A DNA stretch of 64,000 nt from the NCBI RefSeq assembly GCF_013249045.1, contig NZ_JABRWP010000002.1, positions 488,354 to 552,353 on the forward strand, read 5' to 3'. Shown here one piece after another: positions 1 through 6,698 of the stretch. The DNA is from Winogradskyella eckloniae. GTDB lineage: Bacteria > Bacteroidota > Bacteroidia > Flavobacteriales > Flavobacteriaceae. Below the pieces are notes generated by a model that made no database searches, was not told where the DNA came from, and was given only the letters and a program-made list of their open reading frames with translations. The first letter of the stretch is position 1; each line of letters starts with the position of its first letter. The position numbers and the translations under genes are program-made.

Positions 1-554
1 GACAACAAGAAATAATTAGAATAGCCGCAAAGCTATTTAAGGAGAAAGGTTATAGTGCAGTGACCATGAGAGATTTGGCTAAAGCTATGGGAATCAAAGC
101 TGCGAGCCTTTACAATCATATAAAATCAAAGCAAGATATTTTAAACACAATTATAATATCAATTGCAGAAGAGTTTACGCAAGGCATGCAATACATTCAA
201 TCATCTAATGATACTTGTATTAATAAGTTAAATAAGATAATAGAACTTCATGTAAAAATATCGAGTCAAAATATTTACGGAATGGCCTCTTTAAATAATG
301 ATTGGATGCACTTAGAAGAAAAACTAGAATATTACCTGAAGCTGAGAGATGCTTACGAAAATGATTTTAGAAATATCTTAAAACAAGGTATAACCTCTGG
401 AGAAATTATTGAAATAAAGCCAGAAGTAATGCTGTTTTCTATACTAACTACACTGCGCTCACTATATATCTGGATTCCTAAAAAGGAAGATCTTAACTTA
501 GAAGAGTTAACAAAATCGCTATCCCAAATCCTCATAAAGGGAATTATCAAATAA
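1..554 (+). CDS. TetR/AcrR-family regulator, 5' end outside window; probable repressor of the paa operon
   Basis: The frame is open from base 3 to the TAA at 552-554, so the gene starts before the window; the GTG at 60 is internal. The visible N-terminus is a TetR helix-turn-helix: AAKLFKEKGYSAVTMRDLA, then a recognition-helix segment around AASLYNHIKSK. The remaining 110 or so residues are helical and variable, as expected for a ligand-binding and dimer domain. It lies immediately upstream of paaE in the same direction, and a perfect palindrome sits between the two. TetR-type PaaR proteins that respond to phenylacetyl-CoA are known from other bacteria; the link here is inferred from position only. 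Confidence is high for the family and moderate for the regulatory target. Confidence 0.85.
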   Translation, partial: QQEIIRIAAKLFKEKGYSAVTMRDLAKAMGIKAASLYNHIKSKQDILNTIIISIAEEFTQGMQYIQSSNDTCINKLNKIIELHVKISSQNIYGMASLNNDWMHLEEKLEYYLKLRDAYENDFRNILKQGITSGEIIEIKPEVMLFSILTTLRSLYIWIPKKEDLNLEELTKSLSQILIKGIIK

Positions 555-559
555 TTTTG

Positions 560-593
560 TAGCTTTGTAAAGCAAACTAACAAGTGTTAGTTT
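560..593 (+). promoter_or_regulatory. Candidate paa operon promoter (-7 box) with overlapping TetR-type operator palindrome
   Basis: TAGCTTTG at 560-567 fits the Bacteroidetes -7 consensus TAnnTTTG; a second match, TAATTTTG, lies at 552-559. No clear -33 TTTG is seen at the right spacing. Bases 574-593 form a perfect palindrome with 9-bp arms (AAACTAACA / TGTTAGTTT) around AG. It would cover the transcription start and ends 17 bases before the paaE ATG. The position and symmetry fit a TetR dimer operator. The binding protein is inferred, not shown. Confidence 0.55.
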
Positions 594-610
594 TTGTTTA
601 TATTTTAAAT

Positions 611-1684
611 ATGGCTCAGTTTTACAAACTAAAAATACAAGATATATATAAAGAAACAGAAGATACTTCTGTGGTTTCTTTCAACGTTCCAGACCATTTA
701 AAAAACGAATTTAAGTTCCGTCAAGGACAACATTTAACGCTAAAAGCAGATATAAATGGCGAAGATGTTCGTCGTTCCTATTCGCTTTGTTCTAGTCCAA
801 ATGACAACCAATGGAAAGTGGCAGTAAAGAAAATTCCAGGCGGAAAGTTTTCTACTTATATTAATCAAAGTTTAAAAATAGGAGACCATTTAGAAGTCAT
901 GCTACCTAGTGGTACTTTTGGTGTAGAGGTGCAACCAGAAGCTTCAAAAAACTATCTATTTTTTGCTGCAGGAAGTGGAATCACACCAGTGCTTTCTATG
1001 TTAAAAGCACATCTGTCTGCAGAACCAAAAGCAACTTGTAAGCTATTTTATGTGAATAAAACAGCAAAATCCATTATCTTTAAAGAAGAACTCGAGCAAC
1101 TTAGAAATAAATATTTTGGTAGACTTGAAATCTACTATTTTTTAACCAAAGAGCGTCGCGATATCGAATTATTCAATGGTAGATTTGATGATGAGAAAAT
1201 GCAAGTTTTAACCAAAACATTTATCGACATTCCAGATACTAATGAGGTGTTTCTTTGCGGACCAGAAAAAATGGTACACTTCGTAAGTGACTATTTAATA
1301 AACGCAGGATTACCCAAAAAACTCGTGCATTTTGAGCTATTCGTAACAGGATTATCAGACGAAGATATTAAAAGAGCCGAACGCTTAGCACAACAAAAAG
1401 TAGAAGGAACAGAAGTAACCATTGTCGATGGTGGAAAAGAATTCGCATTCACCATGACCAAAGAATACGATAACATTCTCGATGCCGCCTTAGGTGCAGG
1501 AGCAGATTTACCATTCGCATGTAAAGGAGGCGTTTGTAGTACCTGTAAATGCGAAGTAAAAGAAGGAAGCGTAGAGATGAAAATAAATTACGCGTTAAGC
1601 GATAAAGAAGTATCTCAAAATTTGGTGCTAAGTTGTCAAGCTGTACCAACCACAGATAAGGTAATCGTCGATTTCGACGTGTAA
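611..1684 (+). CDS. paaE: Phenylacetyl-CoA 1,2-epoxidase reductase subunit PaaE
   Basis: PaaE passes electrons from NAD(P)H through FAD and a 2Fe-2S cluster to the PaaA diiron centre in the cytoplasm. The 357-residue product has an N-terminal FAD domain (RSYSLCS, residues 55-61), an NAD(P)-binding domain starting at GSGIT (121-125), and a C-terminal plant-type ferredoxin domain with cluster cysteines C304, C309, C312 and C342. Length and domain order are standard for PaaE. I chose the ATG at 611; the upstream GTG at 584 lies inside the operator palindrome. It is the first gene of the operon, ahead of paaA, an order seen in Bacteroidetes but not in E. coli, where paaE is last of the ABCDE block. 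Confidence 0.95.
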   Translation: MAQFYKLKIQDIYKETEDTSVVSFNVPDHLKNEFKFRQGQHLTLKADINGEDVRRSYSLCSSPNDNQWKVAVKKIPGGKFSTYINQSLKIGDHLEVMLPSGTFGVEVQPEASKNYLFFAAGSGITPVLSMLKAHLSAEPKATCKLFYVNKTAKSIIFKEELEQLRNKYFGRLEIYYFLTKERRDIELFNGRFDDEKMQVLTKTFIDIPDTNEVFLCGPEKMVHFVSDYLINAGLPKKLVHFELFVTGLSDEDIKRAERLAQQKVEGTEVTIVDGGKEFAFTMTKEYDNILDAALGAGADLPFACKGGVCSTCKCEVKEGSVEMKINYALSDKEVSQNLVLSCQAVPTTDKVIVDFDV

Positions 1685-1685
1685 A

Positions 1686-1705
1686 ATTCCTACGAAAGTA
1701 GGAAT
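1686..1705. repeat. R1-family palindromic repeat (5'-half type)
   Basis: ATTCCTAC, loop GAAA, GTAGGAAT. It starts 2 bases after the paaE stop. The stem differs from the commoner CCTGC/GCAGG form of this family, but both arms change together so pairing is kept. It has no T-tract, so it does not look like an intrinsic terminator. Confidence 0.75.
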
Positions 1706-1720
1706 CTTAAAATAATAATT

Positions 1721-1800
1721 TTGGCGTTACCCAAAGGGGCAGGCTCTCGCAAGTCGCTATCAAAGATGAGCTCCAATAATTGCTCCATCCTTAACGCGCC
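1721..1800 (+). repeat. R6-family repeat (GGCGTTACC ... TTAACGC), copy 1
   Basis: An approximately 80-bp element opening with TTGGCGTTACCC and ending at TTAACGC. Related copies are at 11107-11211 (reverse) and 19091-19178 (forward). The outer ends are conserved while the interior differs. It is non-coding, with no long open frame. Repeats of this look are common in flavobacterial genomes in my experience; the family name is mine. Confidence 0.7.
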
Positions 1801-1882
1801 AACAGCAAAAGGCCAACAGCCAACAGCTAAAAAAAAAGAAGTGCAACAAGCTAAAAGCCAAAAGCTAGTAGCTAAAAGCTAA
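1801..1882. repeat. Degenerate short tandem repeat tract (R8) upstream of paaA
   Basis: An A-rich tract of imperfect 6-8-base units of the types CAACAGC, GCTAAAA and GCCAAAA that ends just before the paaA start. Like R3 and R7, it is a low-complexity array of diverged units, but here without a cargo gene. It fills the rest of the paaE-paaA gap. Confidence 0.6.
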
Positions 1883-1887
1883 AGATC

Positions 1888-2844
1888 ATGAGTGAAGAAC
1901 AAATAAAAAACCTAGAAGAACAATTCGAAGCACGTATCGCAAGAGACGAGAAAATCGAACCTAAAGATTGGATGCCAGAAAAATACCGCAAAACGCATAT
2001 TAGGCAAATGTCGCAACATGCGCATTCCGAAATTGTAGGTATGCTTCCAGAAGGAAACTGGATTACAAGAGCGCCTTCCTTACGTCGTAAAGTGGCATTA
2101 TTAGCAAAGGTACAAGACGAAGCAGGTCATGGATTATATCTATACTCAGCAACCGAAACTTTAGGTATATCTAGAGAAGAAATGTACGAGCAATTACATA
2201 CAGGAAAAGCAAAATATTCTTCCATATTTAATTACCCAACAATCACTTGGGCAGATATGGGAGCCATAGGTTGGTTAGTAGATGGCGCAGCAATAATTAA
2301 TCAAGTACCATTATGTAATACCTCTTATGGACCATACGCAAGAGCAATGATTCGTGTTTGTAAAGAAGAAAGTTTCCACCAACGTCAAGGTTACGAAATC
2401 ATGATAAAGTTGGCTAATGGGACACCAGAACAAAAGGAAATGGCACAAGATGCTTTAAACCGTTGGTGGTGGCCAAGTCTAATGATGCTTGGGCCAACAG
2501 ATGCAGAATCTATTCATACAGAACAATCTATGAAATGGAAACTAAAACGTAAGTCTAATGACGATTTACGTCAGCAGTTTATAGACCAAACCGTTCCACA
2601 AGCAGAATTAATTGGTTTAACCATTCCAGATCCCGATTTAAAATGGAACGAAGAGCGTGGTAGTTACGACTTTGGCGAAATTGATTGGGATGAGTTTTGG
2701 CAAGTTGTAAAAGGTCATGGACCAATGAATAAAGTACGTATGAAAGCAAGAGTGGATGCGTGGGAAAATGGAGCATGGGTTCGTGATGCAGCAATGGCAT
2801 ATGCTGAAAAGAAACGAACCTCTTTGAAAAAAGAGGTCTCATAA
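1888..2844 (+). CDS. paaA: Phenylacetyl-CoA 1,2-epoxidase catalytic subunit PaaA
   Basis: This is the catalytic diiron subunit that epoxidises the aromatic ring of phenylacetyl-CoA, working with PaaC, PaaB and PaaE. The 318-residue length is typical. Candidate iron ligands are visible: E48 in HAHSEIVG, E78 and H81 in DEAGH, and E161 with H164 in KEESFH. The start ATG at 1888 gives the expected N-terminus. The last residues (TSLKKEVS) are encoded by a palindromic R1 repeat at 2818-2837, so the C-terminal tail looks repeat-derived. The GIY-YIG cargo gene follows 9 bases later and separates paaA from its partner paaB. Confidence 0.97.
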   Translation: MSEEQIKNLEEQFEARIARDEKIEPKDWMPEKYRKTHIRQMSQHAHSEIVGMLPEGNWITRAPSLRRKVALLAKVQDEAGHGLYLYSATETLGISREEMYEQLHTGKAKYSSIFNYPTITWADMGAIGWLVDGAAIINQVPLCNTSYGPYARAMIRVCKEESFHQRQGYEIMIKLANGTPEQKEMAQDALNRWWWPSLMMLGPTDAESIHTEQSMKWKLKRKSNDDLRQQFIDQTVPQAELIGLTIPDPDLKWNEERGSYDFGEIDWDEFWQVVKGHGPMNKVRMKARVDAWENGAWVRDAAMAYAEKKRTSLKKEVS

Positions 2845-2853
2845 TCGATAATT

Positions 2854-3168
2854 ATGAATTATTGGTATGTCTATATCATGACAAATAAACCTAATGGTGT
2901 GATTTATATTGGTGTAACCGATAATATTGCGGAAAGAGTTAAAGAACATAAACTAAAAGTGTATCCAAAATCATTCACAGCTAAATATAATTGTGACAAG
3001 CTAGTTTATTTTGAAGAGTTTGAGAATGGAGCAGAGGCAGAAAAACGGGAACGACAATTCAAAAAGTGGAAAAGAGATTGGAAAATTGAATTGATAAAGG
3101 AAATGAATCCCAATTGGACAGATATAAGTATTAATTGGAATATGAACTATAATAAATTAAGAAAGTAA
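2854..3168 (+). CDS. GIY-YIG nuclease-domain protein, small stand-alone type
   Basis: The 104-residue protein is a single GIY-YIG domain. The family signature appears as YVYIMTN (residues 4-10) and IYIGVTDNI (residues 17-25), where IYIGV replaces the second half of the motif. R27 in ERVKEHK and E48 in the YFEEFENG region would be catalytic by family analogy. Stand-alone GIY-YIG proteins of this size are widespread, and their biological substrate is mostly unknown. It sits between paaA and paaB, which encode parts of one enzyme complex, so it interrupts rather than belongs to the pathway. It may be cargo of, or act on, the flanking palindromic repeats; this is inference. Confidence 0.88.
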   Translation: MNYWYVYIMTNKPNGVIYIGVTDNIAERVKEHKLKVYPKSFTAKYNCDKLVYFEEFENGAEAEKRERQFKKWKRDWKIELIKEMNPNWTDISINWNMNYNKLRK

Positions 3169-3183
3169 AATATAATTAACAAG

Positions 3184-3203
3184 ATACCTGTTTTCACAGG
3201 CAT
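3184..3203. repeat. R1 hairpin (3'-half type) 8 bases before the paaB start codon
   Basis: ATACCTGT TTTC ACAGGCAT. The stem pair CCTGT/ACAGG differs from the usual CCTGC/GCAGG by changes on both arms. The hairpin ends at 3203 and the paaB ATG is at 3212, so in mRNA it would sit across or next to the ribosome landing site. Confidence 0.7.
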
Positions 3204-3211
3204 TAAAAATT

Positions 3212-3499
3212 ATGTCAACAAAAAATTGGCCCTTATGGGAAGTCTTCGTAAGAAGTAAAAACGGATTAGAACATCGTCACTGCGGAAGTCTACACGCAGC
3301 AGACGAAGATATGGCTTTAGAAAATGCACGCGATGTCTACACAAGAAGAAGCGAAGGTGTTAGTATTTGGGTGGTAGAATCTAAACACATTACGGCATCC
3401 AATCCAGAAAACAATGGAGAGATGTTTGAACCTGCGCAAGACAAAGTCTATCGTCATCCAACATTTTACGATTTACCAGACGAAGTGAAGCACATGTAA
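3212..3499 (+). CDS. paaB: Phenylacetyl-CoA 1,2-epoxidase subunit PaaB
   Basis: PaaB is the small structural subunit that bridges PaaAC units in the epoxidase. The 95-residue protein matches the family in length and pattern: WPLWEVFVRSKNGLEHRHCG at the N-terminus, a central ENARDVYTRRSEGVSIWVV stretch, and a C-terminal tail with DKVYRHPTFYDLP. The start at 3212 follows an R1 hairpin. It is separated from paaA by a GIY-YIG element and from paaC by a four-helix-bundle element, yet has the same strand and is intact. Confidence 0.95.
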   Translation: MSTKNWPLWEVFVRSKNGLEHRHCGSLHAADEDMALENARDVYTRRSEGVSIWVVESKHITASNPENNGEMFEPAQDKVYRHPTFYDLPDEVKHM

Positions 3500-3501
3500 T
3501 G

Positions 3502-3950
3502 CGGAACTTGAAGTCGAATTTGAAGTTGAATTTAAAAAAGAAGAATGAAAGAAAATAAATTTGATTTAACAGAGCGACTAGAAAATTTTGCAGCTGCAAT
3601 TATTATCCTGTATGATAAAAAACCATTGTCTTATGCTGGAGATTATTTAGCAAAACAACTTATTCGTTCTTCCTGTTCTTCCGCTTTAAATTATGGCGAA
3701 GCTTTAGGTGCAGGAACAAGTAAGGATAAAATAAATAAACTAAGAATTTCTTTAAAGGAATTGAGAGAGAGTCAAAGAAACTTGAATATCCAATCTAAGG
3801 CTCAATTATTTTCAGAAGAAAGTCTTTCAAATTTAAAAGACGAAAATGACCAATTAATAAGAATCATGGTCACTAGAATTAAAAACATTAATTAGATTTT
3901 TTTGAATTCGAGTGCGTTTTCAACTTCGACTTCAATTTCAAATTCAATTT
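3502..3950 (+). mobile_element. Four-helix-bundle (S23) cargo element 1, bracketed by inverted R3 tracts
   Basis: The left tract 3502-3544 consists of diverged units such as TTGAAGTCGAA and TTTGAAGTTGAA. The right tract 3897-3950 is the reverse complement type, with CAACTTCGACTTCAATTTCA. The two would pair imperfectly over roughly 40 bases and place the small gene 3545-3895 in the loop. Other R3 tracts occur at 9790-9840 and inside the E2 gene (16695-16838). Mobility is inferred; no target duplication is evident. Confidence 0.5.
3545..3895 (+). CDS. Four-helix-bundle protein, 23S rRNA intervening-sequence (S23) type
   Basis: The 116-residue protein is all-helical with the hallmark of the family: an N-terminal ERLENFAAAII helix, a central region AKQLIRSSCSSALNYGEALG in place of the usual RSAxSIxxNIAEG, and a long charged third helix around LRISLKELRESQRNL. 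The first family members were found encoded within intervening sequences of 23S rRNA genes; no enzymatic activity is known to me. Here it lies between paaB and paaC inside inverted R3 tracts. A second, less closely related member is at 8965-9345. The ATG at 3545 follows directly from the left tract. Confidence 0.85.
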   Translation: MKENKFDLTERLENFAAAIIILYDKKPLSYAGDYLAKQLIRSSCSSALNYGEALGAGTSKDKINKLRISLKELRESQRNLNIQSKAQLFSEESLSNLKDENDQLIRIMVTRIKNIN

Positions 3951-3953
3951 AAT

Positions 3954-4706
3954 ATGAAACAAAACCTATACAAATACATCCTAGGAATCGCAGACAACAG
4001 TCTAATCCTTGGTCAAAGACTAGGAGAACTTACAGGTCATGGACCAAGCCTAGAAACAGATATTGCTTGTACTAATATTTCTCTAGACTTTTTTGGTCAA
4101 GTACGAAGTTATTATCAATATGCAGCAAAAATTGCAGGAGATAAACGAACGGAAGATGATATTGCAATGCTTCGTAAAGAGAGAGAATATGTAAATGTGT
4201 TATTAGTAGAGCAACCAAACACCAATTTTGCATATACTATTGCACGTCAATTTTTATTTGATGTGTATCACTTTCTGTTTTTAACGGAATTAGAAAAGAG
4301 TAAGGATTTAACGCTTTCCGCAATTGCAACAAAATCGCTTAAAGAGGTAAGTTATCATCAACGTTTTTCTACCGATTGGTTAAAGCGTTTAGGAGATGGA
4401 ACTACAGAAAGTAAAGAGAAAATGCAAGAAGCTATTAATGATTTGTGGACCTGCACAGACGAGCTTTTTCATCAAACCGAAGCAGATAAAGCGATGGTTA
4501 AAGATGGAATTGGAGTAGATGTTACCGCGTTAAAAGAAGTGTATTATAAAAAAGTAAATGAAATTTTAGAAGAAGCAACCTTAGAAACTCCAGAATCAAA
4601 ATGGTTTCAAAAAGGAGGGAAACAAGGTATTCATACAGAACACTTAGGATACTTGTTAAGCGATTTGCAATACATGCAAAGAACTTATCCAAATATGGAA
4701 TGGTAA
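3954..4706 (+). CDS. paaC: Phenylacetyl-CoA 1,2-epoxidase structural subunit PaaC
   Basis: PaaC has the ferritin-like fold of PaaA but lacks a working diiron site, and forms the stable heterodimer with PaaA. The 250-residue product begins MKQNLYKYILGIADNSLILG and contains LGELTGHGPSLETDIACTNI, both typical of PaaC. I chose the ATG at 3954; the frame is open back to 3912, but that extension is only translated R3 repeat (arginine, glutamine and phenylalanine-rich) with no family similarity. The stop is followed at once by the R5 repeat leading into paaD. Confidence 0.95.
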   Translation: MKQNLYKYILGIADNSLILGQRLGELTGHGPSLETDIACTNISLDFFGQVRSYYQYAAKIAGDKRTEDDIAMLRKEREYVNVLLVEQPNTNFAYTIARQFLFDVYHFLFLTELEKSKDLTLSAIATKSLKEVSYHQRFSTDWLKRLGDGTTESKEKMQEAINDLWTCTDELFHQTEADKAMVKDGIGVDVTALKEVYYKKVNEILEEATLETPESKWFQKGGKQGIHTEHLGYLLSDLQYMQRTYPNMEW

Positions 4707-4816
4707 AGCCCATCTTAAACTTCCCAAAGGGAAGAAGTTAGACTATGAATAAAACAGAACATATAACCCGTTCGAGTGAAAACTCTTCCCCTTTGGGGAA
4801 GGTGGATGGGGCTTTT
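4705..4816. repeat. Inverted pair of R5 repeats spanning the paaC-paaD junction and the paaD N-terminus
   Basis: The left copy, 4705-4741, contains AAGCCCATCTT and TTCCCAAAGGGAAG. The right copy, 4779-4816, contains CTTCCCCTTTGGGGAAG and GGATGGGGCTTTT. They are imperfect reverse complements of each other. The right copy is translated as part of PaaD (ENSSPLGKVDGAF). The paaD ATG at 4745 lies inside the bracket. Confidence 0.7.
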
Positions 4817-5281
4817 GTTGCCATTTTAGAGTCAGTCTCAGATCCTGAAATTCCAGTATTATCTATTATGGATATGGGAGTTGTACGTTCTGCTGTTATC
4901 GAAAATAACATCGTAAAAGTTGAAATCACACCAACTTACAGTGGTTGTCCAGCAATGGATGTTATTGGAGACGATATAAAAGCAGCATTAAAAACTGCAG
5001 GATACGATTCCGAAATCGAATTGATTTTAGCACCAGCTTGGACAACCGATTGGATTACACCAAGAGGACGAAAAGCATTAGAAGATTACGGAATTGCAGC
5101 ACCTTTAAATGCAGAAGCAGATAAAGAGGTGCTATTAAACGGAAAGCGATTAGTAAAATGTACTAATTGTAGTTCCACAAATACAAGATTAGTAAGTCAG
5201 TTTGGTTCTACAGCATGCAAAGCACAATTTCAGTGCGACGATTGCCAGGAACCTTTTGATTATTTTAAATGTTTAAAGTGA
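4745..5281 (+). CDS. paaD: Phenylacetate degradation protein PaaD (DUF59/MIP18 domain plus zinc ribbon)
   Basis: PaaD is needed for maturation of the epoxidase, probably by helping iron-sulfur or diiron assembly. The 178-residue protein has a DUF59 domain (VSDPEIPVLSIMDMGVVRSA, then TYSGCPAMDVI with the family cysteine) and a C-terminal zinc ribbon with CTNC, CKAQFQCDDC and a final cysteine near the end. The first 25 residues (including SSENSSPLGKVDGAF) are largely encoded by the R5 repeat and do not resemble PaaD elsewhere. Conserved PaaD sequence begins at about VAILESVSDPEI. No closer start codon is obvious, so the repeat-encoded leader is probably translated. Confidence 0.92.
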   Translation: MNKTEHITRSSENSSPLGKVDGAFVAILESVSDPEIPVLSIMDMGVVRSAVIENNIVKVEITPTYSGCPAMDVIGDDIKAALKTAGYDSEIELILAPAWTTDWITPRGRKALEDYGIAAPLNAEADKEVLLNGKRLVKCTNCSSTNTRLVSQFGSTACKAQFQCDDCQEPFDYFKCLK

Positions 5282-5290
5282 TAATTTGTT

Positions 5291-5430
5291 ATCATCCTGA
5301 ACTAGTTTCAGGATCTCATCAATAGTAGAAATATACGTCAGTTCAAGTGAATTTGCGTTTTTGCAATTTTGTATTGAGAACCTAAAATAAAATTGTGTTT
5401 TGTCATTCCTGCGAAGGCAGGAATCCACAA
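5291..5430. repeat. Three different repeats in the paaD-paaG gap, including one R1 copy
   Basis: Bases 5294-5314 form a palindrome (ATCCTGAA ... TTCAGGAT). Bases 5336-5382 (R9: CGTCAGTTCAAGTGAATT ... GTATTGAGAACC) resemble a copy at 17816-17865. Bases 5402-5430 are a 5'-half R1 copy (GTCATTCCTGCGAAGGCAGG and then AATCCACAA). No gene lies here; the 163-base gap is almost wholly repeat. Confidence 0.7.
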
Positions 5431-5444
5431 ATAAAAATAAACAT

Positions 5445-6227
5445 ATGAGTAAAAGCATTCTTTTAAAAGTAGAAAATAAAATAGCGTACATCACGCTAAA
5501 CAGACCAGAAGTATTTAATAGTATAAATAGAGAAATGGCATTTCTATTTCAAGATACTTTAGATGCTTGCGAAATAAATTCAGAAATTAGAGCCATTGTA
5601 ATCACAGGAGCAGGAAAAGCATTTGGTGCTGGTCAAGATTTAAAAGAAGTTACAGATCCAGACTTAAATCCTGGTTTCAAAAAAATATTAGACGAGCATT
5701 ATAATCCAATAATAACAAAAATCCGAGCGATTAAAAAACCAATTATAGCCGCAGTAAATGGCGTTGCAGCAGGAGCAGCAGCAAATATTGCATTGGCTTG
5801 TGATATTGTTGTTGCACATGAAAAAGTGAATTTTATTCAAGCATTTAGTCTAATAGGCTTAATTCCAGATAGTGCTGGAACCTATTTTTTGCCAAGATTA
5901 ATAGGGTTTCAAAAAGCACAAGCATTAGCCATGTTGGGCGATAAAATTTCTGCAGGCGAAGCAGAAAAAATGGGAATGATTTATAAAATGATTCCATTGG
6001 AAAGCTTTGAAGAAGACGTAAATAAGCTCGCTTTAAAATTAGCAAACATGCCAACTTTAGCCTTAGGAAAAATTAAAGAAGCATTCAATGCGTCATTAAC
6101 CAATACTTTAGAACAACAATTGGCTTTAGAGTCTAAATTACAGATAGAAGCAGCAAGTACTAACGATTATGCCGAAGGCGTTGCTGCATTCATTGAAAAA
6201 AGAAAACCAAATTTTAAAGGGAACTAA
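5445..6227 (+). CDS. paaG: Ring-1,2-epoxyphenylacetyl-CoA isomerase PaaG
   Basis: This crotonase-fold enzyme converts the ring epoxide to the oxepin-CoA; in E. coli it also shifts the double bond later in the pathway. The 260-residue length matches E. coli PaaG. It contains TLNRPEVFNSIN (residues 17-28), the oxyanion-hole segments FGAGQDL (60-66) and NGVAAGA (105-111), and GLIPDSAGT with D142 at the position of the PaaG catalytic aspartate. The C-terminal AEGVAAFIEKRKPNFKG is also PaaG-like. I chose the ATG at 5445; the open frame upstream is the R1 repeat read through. Confidence 0.9.
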   Translation: MSKSILLKVENKIAYITLNRPEVFNSINREMAFLFQDTLDACEINSEIRAIVITGAGKAFGAGQDLKEVTDPDLNPGFKKILDEHYNPIITKIRAIKKPIIAAVNGVAAGAAANIALACDIVVAHEKVNFIQAFSLIGLIPDSAGTYFLPRLIGFQKAQALAMLGDKISAGEAEKMGMIYKMIPLESFEEDVNKLALKLANMPTLALGKIKEAFNASLTNTLEQQLALESKLQIEAASTNDYAEGVAAFIEKRKPNFKGN

Positions 6228-6240
6228 AATTATTAACGTG

Positions 6241-6698
6241 AGTATTGTCCCCTTGAGGGGACTTTAGGGGTGTTTTTGTTTAGAATAAAAGCGCTACAAT
6301 ATAGAATGAAAAACAAAATAATTCCATACAATTCAAAATTAAAAGAATACGCTAGAGCACTAAGAAAGAATAGTACTTTGGCGGAAGTGTTGTTATGGGA
6401 AAATATTAAAAACAAAGCATTAGGAGTGCAATTTCACAGACAAGTCCCAATGTTAGATTATATCGTAGATTTTTATTGTCATGAATTAATGTTGGCGATA
6501 GAAATAGATGGGAATTCTCATGATTTCAGATATTTTGAAGATGCAAAAAGACAGAATAAACTAGAAAATGAAGGTGTAGAGTTTATACGATTTTCTGACT
6601 TAGATGTAAAGAACAATATGTTTAGTGTTTCATTATCTTTAGAGGAAAAGGTAAAAGAATTGAAAACACCCCTAAAGTCCCCTCAAGGGGACAATACT
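6241..6698 (+). mobile_element. DUF559 cargo element with perfect 36-bp terminal inverted repeats (R2)
   Basis: Bases 6241-6276 and 6663-6698 are exact reverse complements over all 36 positions. Each contains the inner palindrome CCCCTTGAGGGG followed by ACTTTAGGGGTG. The 458-bp unit holds one nuclease-like frame. Related single copies are at 7664-7699 and, interrupted, at 15652-15732. There is no transposase and no clear target-site duplication. The right terminal repeat is translated in frame into the following enzyme. Confidence 0.7.

Larger units (their letters stand above)
2818..3203 (+). mobile_element. GIY-YIG cargo element bracketed by inverted R1 palindromes
   Basis: The left boundary palindrome is at 2818-2837 (ACCTCTTT, loop GAAA, AAAGAGGT); the right one is at 3184-3203 (CCTGT, loop TTTC, ACAGG, flanked by ATA and CAT). 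They are in opposite orientation and enclose one small nuclease gene. The same two half-types flank only 19 bases in the 74-bp elements at 13797-13870 and 17937-18010, which look like cargo-free versions. No target-site duplication is obvious. Mobility is inferred. Confidence 0.55.

Noticed and set aside
584..610. Upstream GTG start for paaE at 584
   Set aside because: It lies in the operator palindrome, and the added residues do not resemble PaaE; the ATG at 611 gives the family N-terminus.
6241..6698. Classical insertion sequence
   Set aside because: There is no DDE, HUH or serine/tyrosine recombinase; the only protein is a DUF559 nuclease-like domain, and no target duplication is seen.
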